Source: an uncultured Cellvibrionales bacterium
GTDB taxonomy: Bacteria; Pseudomonadota; Gammaproteobacteria; Pseudomonadales; Porticoccaceae
Length of the DNA: 38,491 bases
Assembly: GCA_913031645.1 (NCBI GenBank)
Contig: CAJWFB010000009.1
Location: 1-38,491, forward strand
Direction of reading: 5' to 3'
Below the pieces are notes generated by a model. It saw only the letters and a program-made list of their open reading frames with translations. It was not told where the DNA came from and ran no database searches. Below, in pieces: positions 8,266 to 17,173 of the stretch. Position 1 is the first letter of the stretch. Each line of letters starts with the position of its first letter. The position numbers and the translations under genes were made by a program.

Positions 8266-9273
8266 TCATACCAGACGACGGAGACCCACTGCTTGACGCA
8301 AACTTGACATCAACTCTGTGCTCTGTGATCTGGCCTTCTCTGCCCCTTGCAGCAAAATAGCCTCCACATCGCTAGGGTTAGCGATTAGCTCATTATATTT
8401 CTCTCTAGGCTCATCAAGCTGTTTGTTGATCAATTCAAATAATTGCTTTTTGGCTTCACCCCAGGCTATTCCACTAGCAAATGCCTCTCGCATTTCAGCT
8501 GTTTGCTCTGCACTAGCGAAAGCCTGCCATATTTGAAAGACTGTAGAGTCATCAGCATTTTTAGGCTCGCCAGGCTCTAACAGGTTGGTTTTAATTTTGT
8601 TGATATGTTTTTTGAGTTTTTTCTCACTTGAAAATAATGGGATAGTATTACCATAACTTTTACTCATCTTGCGACCGTCGAGCCCCTGCAAGACGGCCAT
8701 TTCATCATCAACCTGAGCTAACGGAAGCACGAAGTGCTCACCATAATGATGGTTGAACCGCTGTGCTATATCTCTGGCCATCTCAATATGCTGAATCTGA
8801 TCACGCCCCACGGGAATTTTGTGGGCATTGAACATCAGAATATCCGCCGCCATCAATATTGGATAGCTAAACAACCCCATGTTGATTCCAAAATCTGCAT
8901 CATCACCATTTTCCTCATTAGATTGCACCGCACCCTTGTAGGCATGAGCGCGGTTAACCAGCCCTTTTGCCGTCATACAGGTAAGTAACCAGGTCAGTTC
9001 AGGGATCTCTGGGATATCCGATTGACGGTAAAATGTAACGGTTTCTGGATCTAGGCCCAAGGCTAGCCAAGCTGCAGCAATCTCCAAGGTTGACTGATGA
9101 ACTATATCAGGATCCTGACATTTTATTAGCGCATGGTAATCGGCTAGAAAGAAAAACGAATCGAACTCACCACTGAGACTCGCCTCGACTGCCGGTCGAA
9201 TGGCACCAACATAGTTACCAAGATGCGGGGCACCAGAAGTAGTAATTCCCGTTAAGACTCGCTGCTTACTCAT
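8266..9273 (-). CDS. trpS: Tryptophanyl-tRNA synthetase
   Basis: This cytoplasmic class I synthetase charges tRNA-Trp. The HIGH-type motif is [10 protein letters not shown] at about residues 15-24, and the KMSKS loop is [10 protein letters not shown] near 200. [17 protein letters not shown] and [11 protein letters not shown] are standard TrpRS segments. The length from ATG 9273 is 335, typical of bacterial TrpRS. A TTG at 9291 would add six residues and is rejected because MSKQRVLTG aligns with family starts. No strong Shine-Dalgarno sequence precedes it. It follows the M18 aminopeptidase gene by about 50 bases. Confidence 0.95.
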   Translation of the reverse strand: MSKQRVLTGITTSGAPHLGNYVGAIRPAVEASLSGEFDSFFFLADYHALIKCQDPDIVHQSTLEIAAAWLALGLDPETVTFYRQSDIPEIPELTWLLTCMTAKGLVNRAHAYKGAVQSNEENGDDADFGINMGLFSYPILMAADILMFNAHKIPVGRDQIQHIEMARDIAQRFNHHYGEHFVLPLAQVDDEMAVLQGLDGRKMSKSYGNTIPLFSSEKKLKKHINKIKTNLLEPGEPKNADDSTVFQIWQAFASAEQTAEMREAFASGIAWGEAKKQLFELINKQLDEPREKYNELIANPSDVEAILLQGAEKARSQSTELMSSLRQAVGLRRLV

Positions 9274-9322
9274 AAATAATCTACCATCCAAAATGTATGC
9301 CTATGATACCGCCTAACCAAGG

Positions 9323-10633
9323 TTACTCAACATCAACAGTATTGCTTGCAGAACTAGTGAAAAATGCCAATAAAACCTTCGCCAACCGCAGTGGATCTTC
9401 AGCGCCGGTCATCTCTCGACATGAATGCATGGCAAGTTGTGGTATTCCTACATCAAGGGTTGCAACACCGAGTCTTGCCGATGTTATTGGCCCAATAGTA
9501 CTGCCACATCCCAGATCACTGCGTGAAACGAACGATTGCACCGGGACATCAACGCTTTCACAAAGCTGCTTAAACAGGCTCGATGTTACACTACTCGTAG
9601 CATAGCGCTGTTTGACATTAACCTTTACCACAGGACCACCATTCAACGAGGGCATGTGGGCACTATCATGCTTTTGTGGGAAATTAGGGTGTGTTGCGTG
9701 CGCATTATCGCAGGAAATCATTAATGACTTACTAATCACTCGACTGATGGAGGTCGCTGAACCATCCGCGCCACACAGGCGTGCCGTTATTGCCTCCAAA
9801 AACGGCCCATCAGCGCCAACTGCAGAAACGCTGCCTACCTCTTCATGGTCATTACAAACCACCATGCAGGTCTGCTGAGCATCGTTGTTGATGAGCGCTT
9901 GGGTGCCAATGAAACAACTTAAAAGATTGTCCAGCCTGGCCGAAGCAATAAACTCATCGTGCAGACCAATCGCTGCTGCAGGTTGAGTGTCATAAAAGCA
10001 CAGATCATAGTCAATAACCTTCTCGTCGTCCTGTAAGAATTGATCGGCCAGTAACTCTCTAAAGTTAGCAGAGCCGTTAGTCGCCTGCATTAAAATCGGT
10101 GGGATATCAGTTTGCGCATTAACTGAATGGCCGGTGTTTGCCTCCCGATCCAGATGTATCGCTAAACTCGGGATGGTCGCCACTGCTCTCTTAAAATCAA
10201 CCAATTTTTGTTTCAGTTGGCCTGAAGAGTCTTGATAAACAACACGCCCCGCAATTGACAGATCACGGTCGAACCACGGATTGAGCAAAGCACCCCCATA
10301 GACTTCAACGCCAAGTTGAAGATAGCCATGTCGGGTTATTTCTGGTTGCGGTTTTACCATCAAACAGGGGCTATCGGTGTGTGCGCCAACCATCTTAATA
10401 CCGGTATCAAGAAGGGCTTCTTGACCAACAATAAATGCGATCACTGATGAGCCATTTCGAGTAACAAAATGTTTACTTCCAATAGTCAGCGTCCATTCCT
10501 CCGTCTCGCAGAGCTCAGTGAAGCCGGCTTTTTCAAGCATTGACACGATTGAAGAAACCGCATGGAACGGCGTTGGAGAGGCATCCAAAAATTGGGTTAA
10601 CTCTCGGTTGAATTTTTCTTTATCTTGAAACAT
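9323..10633 (-). CDS. apeB: M18-family aminopeptidase (aspartyl/broad-specificity)
   Basis: This is a cytoplasmic dizinc metallopeptidase that removes N-terminal residues, often acidic ones. The zinc ligands and catalytic residues are in order: GAHTDSP near residue 94, ARLDNLL near 240, NDHEEVGS near 274 and DNAHATHPN near 325, and AMHSCREM near 410. The length of 436 residues is usual for the family, whose enzymes are tetrahedral dodecamers. ATG codons occur at 10636 and 10633; AGAGGGA directly abuts the first, so I prefer the second, a three-base difference. Substrate preference cannot be read from sequence. Confidence 0.93.
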   Translation of the reverse strand: MFQDKEKFNRELTQFLDASPTPFHAVSSIVSMLEKAGFTELCETEEWTLTIGSKHFVTRNGSSVIAFIVGQEALLDTGIKMVGAHTDSPCLMVKPQPEITRHGYLQLGVEVYGGALLNPWFDRDLSIAGRVVYQDSSGQLKQKLVDFKRAVATIPSLAIHLDREANTGHSVNAQTDIPPILMQATNGSANFRELLADQFLQDDEKVIDYDLCFYDTQPAAAIGLHDEFIASARLDNLLSCFIGTQALINNDAQQTCMVVCNDHEEVGSVSAVGADGPFLEAITARLCGADGSATSISRVISKSLMISCDNAHATHPNFPQKHDSAHMPSLNGGPVVKVNVKQRYATSSVTSSLFKQLCESVDVPVQSFVSRSDLGCGSTIGPITSARLGVATLDVGIPQLAMHSCREMTGAEDPLRLAKVLLAFFTSSASNTVDVE

Positions 10634-10679
10634 CATTCCCTCTTAAACCTATGATAAATAGTAGTTCCTAGGAGGCGCT

Positions 10680-10685
10680 ATTATA
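10680..10685 (-). promoter_or_regulatory. Candidate -10 element for apeB
   Basis: TATAAT on the minus strand, 47 bases upstream of the apeB start, just downstream of the hairpin that closes the preceding gene. No recognisable -35. Confidence 0.35.
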
Positions 10686-10702
10686 GAAGATTTGTATTTG
10701 AT

Positions 10703-10732
10703 CTGAAACGTAAGCCGCCCTTACGTTTTCAG
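10703..10732 (-). terminator. Hairpin overlapping the stop codon of the hydroxyacid dehydrogenase gene
   Basis: The arms CTGAAACGTAAG and CTTACGTTTTCAG pair over 12 bases with one bulged base and a CCGCC loop. The stop codon of the upstream gene lies inside one arm. There is no T-run. It separates this gene from apeB. Confidence 0.45.
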
Positions 10733-11590
10733 CCTCGCTAAAAGACTCGATGTGTCCCAGCGATTGCCTCCTAACGCCTGTATCTCAGCGTAAAATTGAT
10801 CAACCAATTCGGTCACTGGTAATGCACTGCCATTGCGCTTTGACTCCTCAAGTGCAAAAGCAAGATCTTTGCGCATCCATTGCACGGCAAAACCATGCTC
10901 ATAATGATCTGCCAGCATCGTCTGATAGCGGTTTTCCATTTGCCATGATTGCGCGGCACCTTTAGAGATCACATCGACAACCTGATGAGCATCAAGCCCT
11001 GCTCGTTGCGCAAAATTCAATCCCTCTGCCAGGCCTTGCACCAATCCCGCAATACAAATTTGGTTAACCATTTTACACAGCTGCCCACTACCCACTGCGC
11101 CGAGTAAATTCAGCGCCTTTGCATAACAATTAATGCTCTCACTGACGAGCTTAAAAATACCTTCATCACCGCCACACATTACCGTGAGCTGCCCACTTTC
11201 AGCTCCTTGCTGACCACCGGAAACTGGCGCATCAATAAACTCGCATTGGTGTTTTTTAGCCTCAAGCGCAAGCTTTTTAGCCAACTCTGCTGAGGTCGTT
11301 GTGTGGTCAACAATAATTGACCCTTCTTGTATCCCCGATAGAATACCCGTTGCGCCGCAGACCACCTCTAAAACATCGTTATCATTACCCACACAAATAA
11401 AGACTATGTCTGCGCCAACAGCGGCATCACCCGGAGTCAAGGCCATAGAGCCTGCATAGGTATTTAACCACTTTTCAGCGACGGCGGTAGTACGATTGTA
11501 AACTACTACCGAATAATCATTTTTCGACAGCCACCCAGCCATTGGGAAGCCCATGACACCGAGACCAATAAATGCGACCTTTTTATTCAT
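10721..11590 (-). CDS. NAD(P)-dependent beta-hydroxyacid dehydrogenase (3-hydroxyisobutyrate / tartronate semialdehyde reductase type)
   Basis: This family reversibly oxidises 3-hydroxyacids to semialdehydes in the cytoplasm. Seen: the N-terminal Rossmann motif GLGVMGFPMA at 9-18, the substrate-binding signature FIDAPVSGGQQGA at 118-130, and catalytic Lys173 in GQLCKMVNQ. The C-terminal all-helical domain follows. The length of 289 is normal. It starts three bases after tsaB, so the two are probably cotranscribed. Members differ in substrate (3-hydroxyisobutyrate, tartronate semialdehyde, succinic semialdehyde) and nothing here decides between them, so I give no symbol. Confidence 0.85.
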   Translation of the reverse strand: MNKKVAFIGLGVMGFPMAGWLSKNDYSVVVYNRTTAVAEKWLNTYAGSMALTPGDAAVGADIVFICVGNDNDVLEVVCGATGILSGIQEGSIIVDHTTTSAELAKKLALEAKKHQCEFIDAPVSGGQQGAESGQLTVMCGGDEGIFKLVSESINCYAKALNLLGAVGSGQLCKMVNQICIAGLVQGLAEGLNFAQRAGLDAHQVVDVISKGAAQSWQMENRYQTMLADHYEHGFAVQWMRKDLAFALEESKRNGSALPVTELVDQFYAEIQALGGNRWDTSSLLARLKT

Positions 11591-11593
11591 AGC

Positions 11594-12313
11594 TTATGCA
11601 TCTCGTATACGCTTTCTTTTCTGCCAGGCATCAGCGCCTCGAAGGTATACCAAATCGACACGACTGATGGGTACAGTCTGCCCAATATCGTAGCGAGCTA
11701 TCGCCATACCAAGAAGATCTTTTGCGTCGGGATAAATAGAGGTAAGCATACCCTGCCATCCTGAATCCGGCGATACCAAAGCTTCACCGTCACCAATAAT
11801 AACATTTGGAGAAAGCTCCTTGACCCAATGTTTAGCATCGGTAGTTGTTAACAGCCGATCATTGAATTCACTGGCAATCATGCCTTGATCATCAATAGAG
11901 TAGCAACCGCAGTTAAACTCACCCATACGCGCATCGAGTATCGGCATGATTCTAATCGGTTCAAGGGGGTGAATAGACGACTGTGACTGCACAATTTTGC
12001 GTCTATAGGTGGCCACCATAATTTGTAACGATGATACAGGAATAACTGGAATATCTAGACCAAATGCAAGTCCCTGTGTGGCAGCAAACCCAATACGTAG
12101 CCCGGTGAAAGATCCGGGGCCTATGGCTACGCCAATAGCATCCAACTCAGTGGGCTTGATTCCTGCTTCAGAGAGTACTGACTCGATCATTGGCATCAAT
12201 AATTGCGTGTGCGAACGCGGCTCTTCAGCGTAGCGAGAAACAGTCCCCGACATGCAGTGCAGCGCTACCGAACAGGCCTCTGTTGATGTTTCTATCGCTA
12301 GTATTGATGTCAT
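11594..12313 (-). CDS. tsaB: tRNA t6A biosynthesis protein TsaB
   Basis: TsaB is the scaffold partner of TsaD in threonylcarbamoyl transfer to adenosine 37 of ANN-decoding tRNAs. The ASKHA-fold start LAIETSTEACSVAL, the segment SHTQLLMPMIESVL, and the core motif GVAIGPGSFTGLRIG near residue 62 are diagnostic. It has 239 residues, normal for the family. It is an incomplete Gcp-type protein without the TsaD metal-binding histidines, as expected of TsaB. It lies 156 bases downstream of adk, a common neighbour in gammaproteobacteria. Confidence 0.93.
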   Translation of the reverse strand: MTSILAIETSTEACSVALHCMSGTVSRYAEEPRSHTQLLMPMIESVLSEAGIKPTELDAIGVAIGPGSFTGLRIGFAATQGLAFGLDIPVIPVSSLQIMVATYRRKIVQSQSSIHPLEPIRIMPILDARMGEFNCGCYSIDDQGMIASEFNDRLLTTTDAKHWVKELSPNVIIGDGEALVSPDSGWQGMLTSIYPDAKDLLGMAIARYDIGQTVPISRVDLVYLRGADAWQKRKRIRDA

Positions 12314-12441
12314 TGTGGTTATCTAACCCTCCGTGTGAAAAACTAAAAGCCTTCGAGGAATTCACTCGATCTCTCCGCACAAAGTATGCCATGGAATAGC
12401 CCAATGTCGGCAGAGATTGTCCTTCGGATATTTAACCACTA

Positions 12442-12461
12442 GTCCAACGTCAGGGTTGGAC
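12442..12461 (-). terminator. Hairpin after adk, possible terminator
   Basis: GTCCAAC-GTCAGG-GTTGGAC is a perfect 7-bp stem with a 6-base loop, eight bases after the adk stop. A competing pairing AACGTC/GACGTT overlaps it. No T-run follows. Confidence 0.4.
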
Positions 12462-12469
12462 GTTAAAAC

Positions 12470-13120
12470 CTACCGCAACGCTGCGATTAATCTTGCTTGC
12501 ACATCAGCGAGCAGACCAAGACCATCTACAGTAGAAAACGTCGGTGCTGGATCATCTGAAGTGGCTAGTTGGGTATAAAAATCTACTAAAGGTTGCGTCT
12601 GCATATGGTAGACAGAGAGTCGATTACGCACTGTCTCTTCTAAATCATCCGGACGCTGCATAAGTGGTTCGCCGGTTTCATTATCCATATCCTCAGTGAT
12701 AGGAGGATTATGGTGGATATGATAGATACGCCCGGAGCCCTCATGGACACGACGGCCACTTAATCGAGAAACAATTTCATTGTCTTCCACACGAATCTCA
12801 ACCACGGCATCAATGACAATGCCAGCATCAATAATCGCCTGAGCCTGGGGAATGGTTCGAGGGAAGCCGTCCAATAAATATCCGCGCTCACAGTCAGCGT
12901 GCGAGATACGTTCTTTGACCAGCGCGATAATCAATTCATCCGACACCAAACCACCAGAGGCCATTATTCCCTTCACCTCAACACCCAATGCCGAACCTGC
13001 TTTGACCGCTGCACGCAGCATATCTCCGGTGGATATTTGTGGCACTGAATATTGTTCAGTAATAAATTGTGCTTGGGTGCCTTTACCGGCACCAGGCGGA
13101 CCTAACAATATGACTCTCAT
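12470..13120 (-). CDS. adk: Adenylate kinase
   Basis: It interconverts ATP plus AMP with two ADP in the cytoplasm. P-loop [10 protein letters not shown] at 7-16, AMP-site segment [11 protein letters not shown] near 28-38, DGFPRT near 84-89, and the LID domain opening [14 protein letters not shown] near 119. The LID has His and Ser in place of the four zinc cysteines, the usual state in Gram-negative enzymes. It has 216 residues, close to E. coli Adk (214). ATG start at 13120. Confidence 0.96.
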   Translation of the reverse strand: MRVILLGPPGAGKGTQAQFITEQYSVPQISTGDMLRAAVKAGSALGVEVKGIMASGGLVSDELIIALVKERISHADCERGYLLDGFPRTIPQAQAIIDAGIVIDAVVEIRVEDNEIVSRLSGRRVHEGSGRIYHIHHNPPITEDMDNETGEPLMQRPDDLEETVRNRLSVYHMQTQPLVDFYTQLATSDDPAPTFSTVDGLGLLADVQARLIAALR

Positions 13121-13342
13121 TACGGAATTCCTAAATTATCTACCAGATTCATGCACTTACAGGGAAAGTTCAACTCCCATACCGACACGTATTTGGCGAA
13201 TACTATCAGATGTTTATTCGACTAAAATCTCTCCTGAAGTGTTCTTTTAATCGGCCGAGTACAATACACGGAATGGAATAATCGAACAAGTCTGAGTTTG
13301 AGCAAACCGCTCTGCAAATACCCTAGATTACTGCGCTAAATA
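13121..13342. other. Intergenic gap between mazG and adk, no gene seen
   Basis: A 222-base AT-rich gap upstream of adk. I find no ORF with homology and no tRNA-like cloverleaf. A weak minus-strand promoter is possible (TATTGT at 13261-13266 with TTGTTC at 13284-13289, 17-base spacing). A GAACTT at 13166-13171 has the wrong spacing for a sigma-E promoter. Confidence 0.4.
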
Positions 13343-14164
13343 TTACTCCGCTTGTTTGACTTCTCGCCACAGAGATTCCAACTGATCGGCAGAGTAATCC
13401 TCGATTTTCTTTTCTCCTGCTAATAACTCCATCGACTCAAAACGTCGTTTGAACTTTTCATTGGCACCGCGCATCGATGCTTCGGGATCTATCTTCAAAT
13501 GCCTCGCTAAATTGACACAGCTAAATAACAAATCCCCCAGCTCATCAGCCATACGATCTCTATCACCGCCCTTGATTTCAATATCGAGCTCAATGAGTTC
13601 TTCATTGATTTTTTCAACTACTGGCTGCACATCCGGCCAATCAAAACCGACACTGGCAGCACGTTTTTGCAGTTTTATAGCCCTGTTTAATGCTGGCAGC
13701 GCCATAGGGATATCATCTAACGTTTTCCCTGAGCCCTTGTCTAATCTCTCTTGCCGCTTAATAGCTTCCCAAACCTGTTTAATCTCAACTATTTCTGACT
13801 CTGCCATACTCAGCCGGGAAGACTCAAGTGTGCCTTCGGGAAATACATGCGGATGTCTGCGGATCAACTTATGAGTGATGGTATTAATAATTTCCTCAAA
13901 ACTAAATTGACCCTGCTCTTCAGCTAGCTGGCTATAAAAAATGATTTGAAAAAGCAAATCGCCAAGTTCCTCACCGAGGTGGGTAATATCATCTCGCTCA
14001 ATGGCATCTACCACCTCATAAACCTCTTCTAAGGTATGACTGGTTATTGATCGAAAACTTTGCTTCAAGTCCCAGGGGCAACCTGTTTCAGGATCTCGTA
14101 AGCGCCGCATTAAATACCGCAGATCTTCGATTGTATATTGCGTTGCTAGAGTGTGATTCATCAT
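13343..14164 (-). CDS. mazG: Nucleoside triphosphate pyrophosphohydrolase MazG
   Basis: It hydrolyses canonical and aberrant NTPs to NMP and pyrophosphate, and in E. coli modulates ppGpp-linked survival. Two tandem MazG domains are visible: the first with CPWDLKQSFRSIT near 29 and HTLEEVYEVVDAI then GEELGDLLFQIIFYSQ, the second with LIELDIEIKGGD and DELGDLLFSCVNLARHL near 225. The EExxE-type and ExxD metal-binding residues are present in both. It has 273 residues, like E. coli MazG (263). It follows cysM by 30 bases; in related genomes rlmD and relA usually lie between them. Confidence 0.95.
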   Translation of the reverse strand: MMNHTLATQYTIEDLRYLMRRLRDPETGCPWDLKQSFRSITSHTLEEVYEVVDAIERDDITHLGEELGDLLFQIIFYSQLAEEQGQFSFEEIINTITHKLIRRHPHVFPEGTLESSRLSMAESEIVEIKQVWEAIKRQERLDKGSGKTLDDIPMALPALNRAIKLQKRAASVGFDWPDVQPVVEKINEELIELDIEIKGGDRDRMADELGDLLFSCVNLARHLKIDPEASMRGANEKFKRRFESMELLAGEKKIEDYSADQLESLWREVKQAE

Positions 14165-14194
14165 CTTTAACGCTTCCTTAATAAGGCTCGAGCT

Positions 14195-15082
14195 TCACGC
14201 ATAAACGCCAGAAGACAGGTAACGATCCCCACGATCGCAGATGATCGTAACAATCACCGCGTTGTTTAACTGATCACTCAGCTGTAAAGCTGCAAATACC
14301 GCTCCGCCAGCTGAGGCACCACAAAATATTCCCTCTTCCTTAGCCAATCTGCGCATAGTCTGTTCGGCATCCCGCTGCGAGACATCTAGGGTTTTATCAA
14401 CTTTCGCCGCATCAAAAATTCCTGGCAAGTAGGCTTTCGGCCAACGTCGAATACCAGGGATGGAAGCGCCCTCCTCCGGCTGGAGACCAATGATTTCTAT
14501 TAATGGGTTTTTCTTTTTAAGATAAGCTGAGACACCCATGATGGTGCCAGTTGTCCCCATAGAACTAACGAAGTGTGTGACTGTGCCCCCAGTATCTCGC
14601 CATATTTCAGGGCCGGTGCTCTGAAAATGTGACAACGGATTATCGGTGTTGTTGAACTGATCGAGCACTCTACCCAGACCCTCAGCCTGCATTTTTAGTG
14701 CTAGATCCCGCGCACCCTCCATCCCGTCAGACCCACTCACCTCGATAAGTTCTGCACCGTACGCTCGCATTGCCATCTTGCGCTCTATGGTGGCAGTGAC
14801 GGGCATAATAAGCGTCATTCTATAACCCATCATTGCCGCAGCCATAGCAAGTGCAATACCGGTATTGCCACTAGTCGCTTCAATAAGATGATCGCCAGGG
14901 GCAATTTCTCCACGCAACTGAGCGTTCATAATCATACTCACAGCGGGTCGATCTTTAACACTACCGGCGGGATTATCCCCCTCCATCTTGGCGAGAATAA
15001 CATTTGATGTATTACCGGGCATCCGCTGGAGCCTCACCAAACGAGTATTGCCGATAGATTGATCAATTGAAGGAAAATCCAT
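14195..15082 (-). CDS. cysM: Cysteine synthase B (O-acetylserine sulfhydrylase)
   Basis: This PLP enzyme makes cysteine from O-acetylserine and sulfide or thiosulfate. The PLP lysine is Lys43 in NPAGSVKDRPA. Phosphate-binding and substrate motifs are EATSGNTGIALA near 68 and SSMGTTGTIMG near 173. The segments GLQPEEGASIPGIRRWP and GIFCGASAGGA are of CysM rather than CysK type. It has 295 residues, as in pseudomonad CysM. It lies 52 bases after acpS, in the same direction. Confidence 0.95.
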   Translation of the reverse strand: MDFPSIDQSIGNTRLVRLQRMPGNTSNVILAKMEGDNPAGSVKDRPAVSMIMNAQLRGEIAPGDHLIEATSGNTGIALAMAAAMMGYRMTLIMPVTATIERKMAMRAYGAELIEVSGSDGMEGARDLALKMQAEGLGRVLDQFNNTDNPLSHFQSTGPEIWRDTGGTVTHFVSSMGTTGTIMGVSAYLKKKNPLIEIIGLQPEEGASIPGIRRWPKAYLPGIFDAAKVDKTLDVSQRDAEQTMRRLAKEEGIFCGASAGGAVFAALQLSDQLNNAVIVTIICDRGDRYLSSGVYA

Positions 15083-15134
15083 AATCGCGCCTTATATCTC
15101 TCTAAAAACCGAATCAAAAACTAGGCATCTACAC

Positions 15135-15512
15135 CTAGTCTGACAGCATCGCATAAGCAATGGCATATTTCTGTTCATCAGCAATGCTCAGCAGTACTTT
15201 TTGTGCTGACCTCTCCGCGGCAATATGCGCGGCCCCTGCCGACAAGCTCACTGAAGGAGCCCCTTTTCCATCATTACTAATCGTCATATCCTGAAAGCTC
15301 ACACCACTGCCTATACCCGTACCCAAGGCCTTGGCAACGGCTTCCTTCGCCGCAAAGCGTTTAGCCAGAAAAGCCGCCTTTTGTTTGCTAGCCTGATATT
15401 GCTTTTGCTCACTAAGCGTTAAAATACGTTGTACAAACGCATCTCCTTGACGATCTAAAACATCAGCAATTCTGGCAATTTCAACAATATCAGTACCAAT
15501 ACCTATCACCAT
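15135..15512 (-). CDS. acpS: Holo-[acyl-carrier-protein] synthase
   Basis: It transfers 4'-phosphopantetheine from CoA to the serine of acyl carrier protein. The two magnesium-binding signatures are GTDIVEIARI with Asp8 and FAAKEAVAKALGTGI near 53-67 with its glutamate. It has 125 residues, usual for the trimeric AcpS family. AAGGAG overlaps the end of recO eight bases before the ATG, so translation is likely coupled. pdxJ, which commonly lies between recO and acpS, is absent. Confidence 0.95.
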   Translation of the reverse strand: MVIGIGTDIVEIARIADVLDRQGDAFVQRILTLSEQKQYQASKQKAAFLAKRFAAKEAVAKALGTGIGSGVSFQDMTISNDGKGAPSVSLSAGAAHIAAERSAQKVLLSIADEQKYAIAYAMLSD

Positions 15513-15514
15513 TA

Positions 15515-16267
15515 TCAGGACTCCTTAGATGCGTCGTCAGCGACCCTCTCAACACTCATTAAGTGCTGCCTATAGAGCTCACGACTATGTAATTTTTGTC
15601 CACCCAGATAGAAGTCTATCACGCTACGCAAAAGCTGCTTAGCGGTTCTAGTCACCGAAACATGACCAAATTCACCGGCAGAAAAAGCCATAATATCTGA
15701 GCCACGATAGACACCAGGAACTATTTTGGTCTGTTTAACGCACTCCACTAAACCTCGCTCAGGAATATAGTTATACAGCTTGTCACCAAGCAGAGGATTT
15801 CCATCAATAGCCTCAACATCTAGTGCTAATCCGTAGCCCAACTCTTCAAGTAGACACATTTCTAATTCTCGCAATTGACGCTCATCAGACCGACCCTGAC
15901 TTAGCTGACAAAGAATTTTTTTGTATTGTTGGAAAAGGGTTTCGTGAGGATCATGCTCATGCAGTAATCGATAAAAAAGCTCGTTTACATACAGGCCAGT
16001 AAACAAGCAGGTACTGTCCAGAAATACCGGCACCTGAATGACATCTGCCTCAATCAATGTCTTCAAGTCTCCGCGGCCCTGCCAACTAAACTGATGTTCG
16101 GTATAAGGAAAAAGCGCACGACTAATGCCCTTTTTATTAGGTTTTCGGTAGCCTTTGGCAACACAGCGAATACGCCCGTGATGCACCGTTAATAAGTCGA
16201 CTAAAAGACTCGTCTCACGGTAAGGCGTGGTATGTAAAACGAAACCCACTTCACCGTTAATCCTCAC
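15515..16267 (-). CDS. recO: DNA repair protein RecO
   Basis: RecO helps RecR load RecA on SSB-coated single-stranded DNA and anneals strands. The N-terminal OB-fold is seen as GFVLHTTPYRETSLLVDLLT then RIRCVAKGYRKPNKKG and PYTEHQFSWQGRGDLKTL. The C-terminal helical domain includes LFYRLLHEHDPHETLF and LRELEMCLLEELGYGLALD. It has 250 residues. The start is GTG at 16267, six bases after the era stop; it aligns with family starts and no ATG fits. Confidence 0.93.
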   Translation of the reverse strand: MRINGEVGFVLHTTPYRETSLLVDLLTVHHGRIRCVAKGYRKPNKKGISRALFPYTEHQFSWQGRGDLKTLIEADVIQVPVFLDSTCLFTGLYVNELFYRLLHEHDPHETLFQQYKKILCQLSQGRSDERQLRELEMCLLEELGYGLALDVEAIDGNPLLGDKLYNYIPERGLVECVKQTKIVPGVYRGSDIMAFSAGEFGHVSVTRTAKQLLRSVIDFYLGGQKLHSRELYRQHLMSVERVADDASKES

Positions 16268-16273
16268 CTTAGA

Positions 16274-17173
16274 TCACTCATCCATGTAGCCCAAGCTGCG
16301 CAGTGCGCGCTCATCATCAGACCAACCACTGCGGATTTTGACCCAAGTTCTAAGCATTACCTTGCAGTCCAATAAACTTTCTATATCGGCCCGAGCCTGT
16401 TCACCAATCTTTTTGAGACGTTCGCCCTTGGTACCAATAATGATTTTCTTCTGCCCGTCTCGCTCTACCAATATAAGCGCATCGATATATGTAATTTTAC
16501 CTTCAACACGAAACTGCTCAATTTCCACTGTCACCTGATATGGCACTTCGGCGCCAAGCTGACGAGTGATTTTTTCACGAACAATTTCCGCTGCCAAAAA
16601 GCGTTCACTGCGATCAGTAATTTGGTCTTCTGGGTAAAGATGTACCTTCTCTGGAATATGGCTTTGAATCTTAGCCTCAAGCTCTTCTAAATTAGTTTTG
16701 CGAAGCGCCGACAAAGGAATGAACTCAACGGCATTTACTTTGCTCGCGAGAAATTGAAGATGAGGTAGCAGAGCTTCTTTGTCCTCAATCATATCGACTT
16801 TATTCACCGCCACTACCACTGGTACCTTGGTATTGGTTAAGTACTTAGCGACATAGTCATCTGCCTCACTCCATTCAAACCGATCTACCACGAAGATCAC
16901 CAAATCCACGTCCGCAATGACGCTGGCTGCAGAACGATTCATAACACGATTGATCGCACGCTCTTGGTTGGTATGAATGCCCGGGGTATCAACAAAGATG
17001 ACCTGTACATTATCCTTTGTTTTTATGCCCAACAAAGTATGCCGTGTTGTTTGCGGCTTGCGCGACGTTATACAGAGTTTTTGCCCCAGTATATGGTTAA
17101 GCAACGTAGATTTGCCAACATTAGGGCGACCAATGATCGCCACATAGCCGCAGTAAGTTTGCTCTGTGGTCAC
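16274..17173 (-). CDS. era: GTPase Era
   Basis: Era binds the 3' end of 16S rRNA and assists 30S assembly. GTPase motifs: GRPNVGKS at 15-22, DTPG at 62-65 and NKVD near 123-126. The C-terminal KH domain includes [22 protein letters not shown] (shown here in two parts: [11 protein letters not shown], then [12 protein letters not shown]). It has 299 residues, like E. coli Era (301). The start is GTG at 17173, sharing one base with the rnc stop, with GGAG eight bases upstream, so rnc and era are translationally coupled. Confidence 0.96.
   Translation of the reverse strand: MTTEQTYCGYVAIIGRPNVGKSTLLNHILGQKLCITSRKPQTTRHTLLGIKTKDNVQVIFVDTPGIHTNQERAINRVMNRSAASVIADVDLVIFVVDRFEWSEADDYVAKYLTNTKVPVVVAVNKVDMIEDKEALLPHLQFLASKVNAVEFIPLSALRKTNLEELEAKIQSHIPEKVHLYPEDQITDRSERFLAAEIVREKITRQLGAEVPYQVTVEIEQFRVEGKITYIDALILVERDGQKKIIIGTKGERLKKIGEQARADIESLLDCKVMLRTWVKIRSGWSDDERALRSLGYMDE

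Noticed and set aside
9297-9605. Plus-strand open frame near the trpS-apeB boundary
   Set aside because: It lies antisense to the conserved C-terminus of the M18 aminopeptidase.
13143-13171. A second sigma-E-like promoter upstream of adk (GAACTT and TCTGG on the minus strand)
   Set aside because: The spacing is 18 bases, while sigma-E promoters use 16-17, and adk is not a typical target.
13449-13874. A 141-codon open frame antisense to mazG
   Set aside because: It is Ser/Leu-rich in the way of antisense frames and mazG on the opposite strand is unambiguous.
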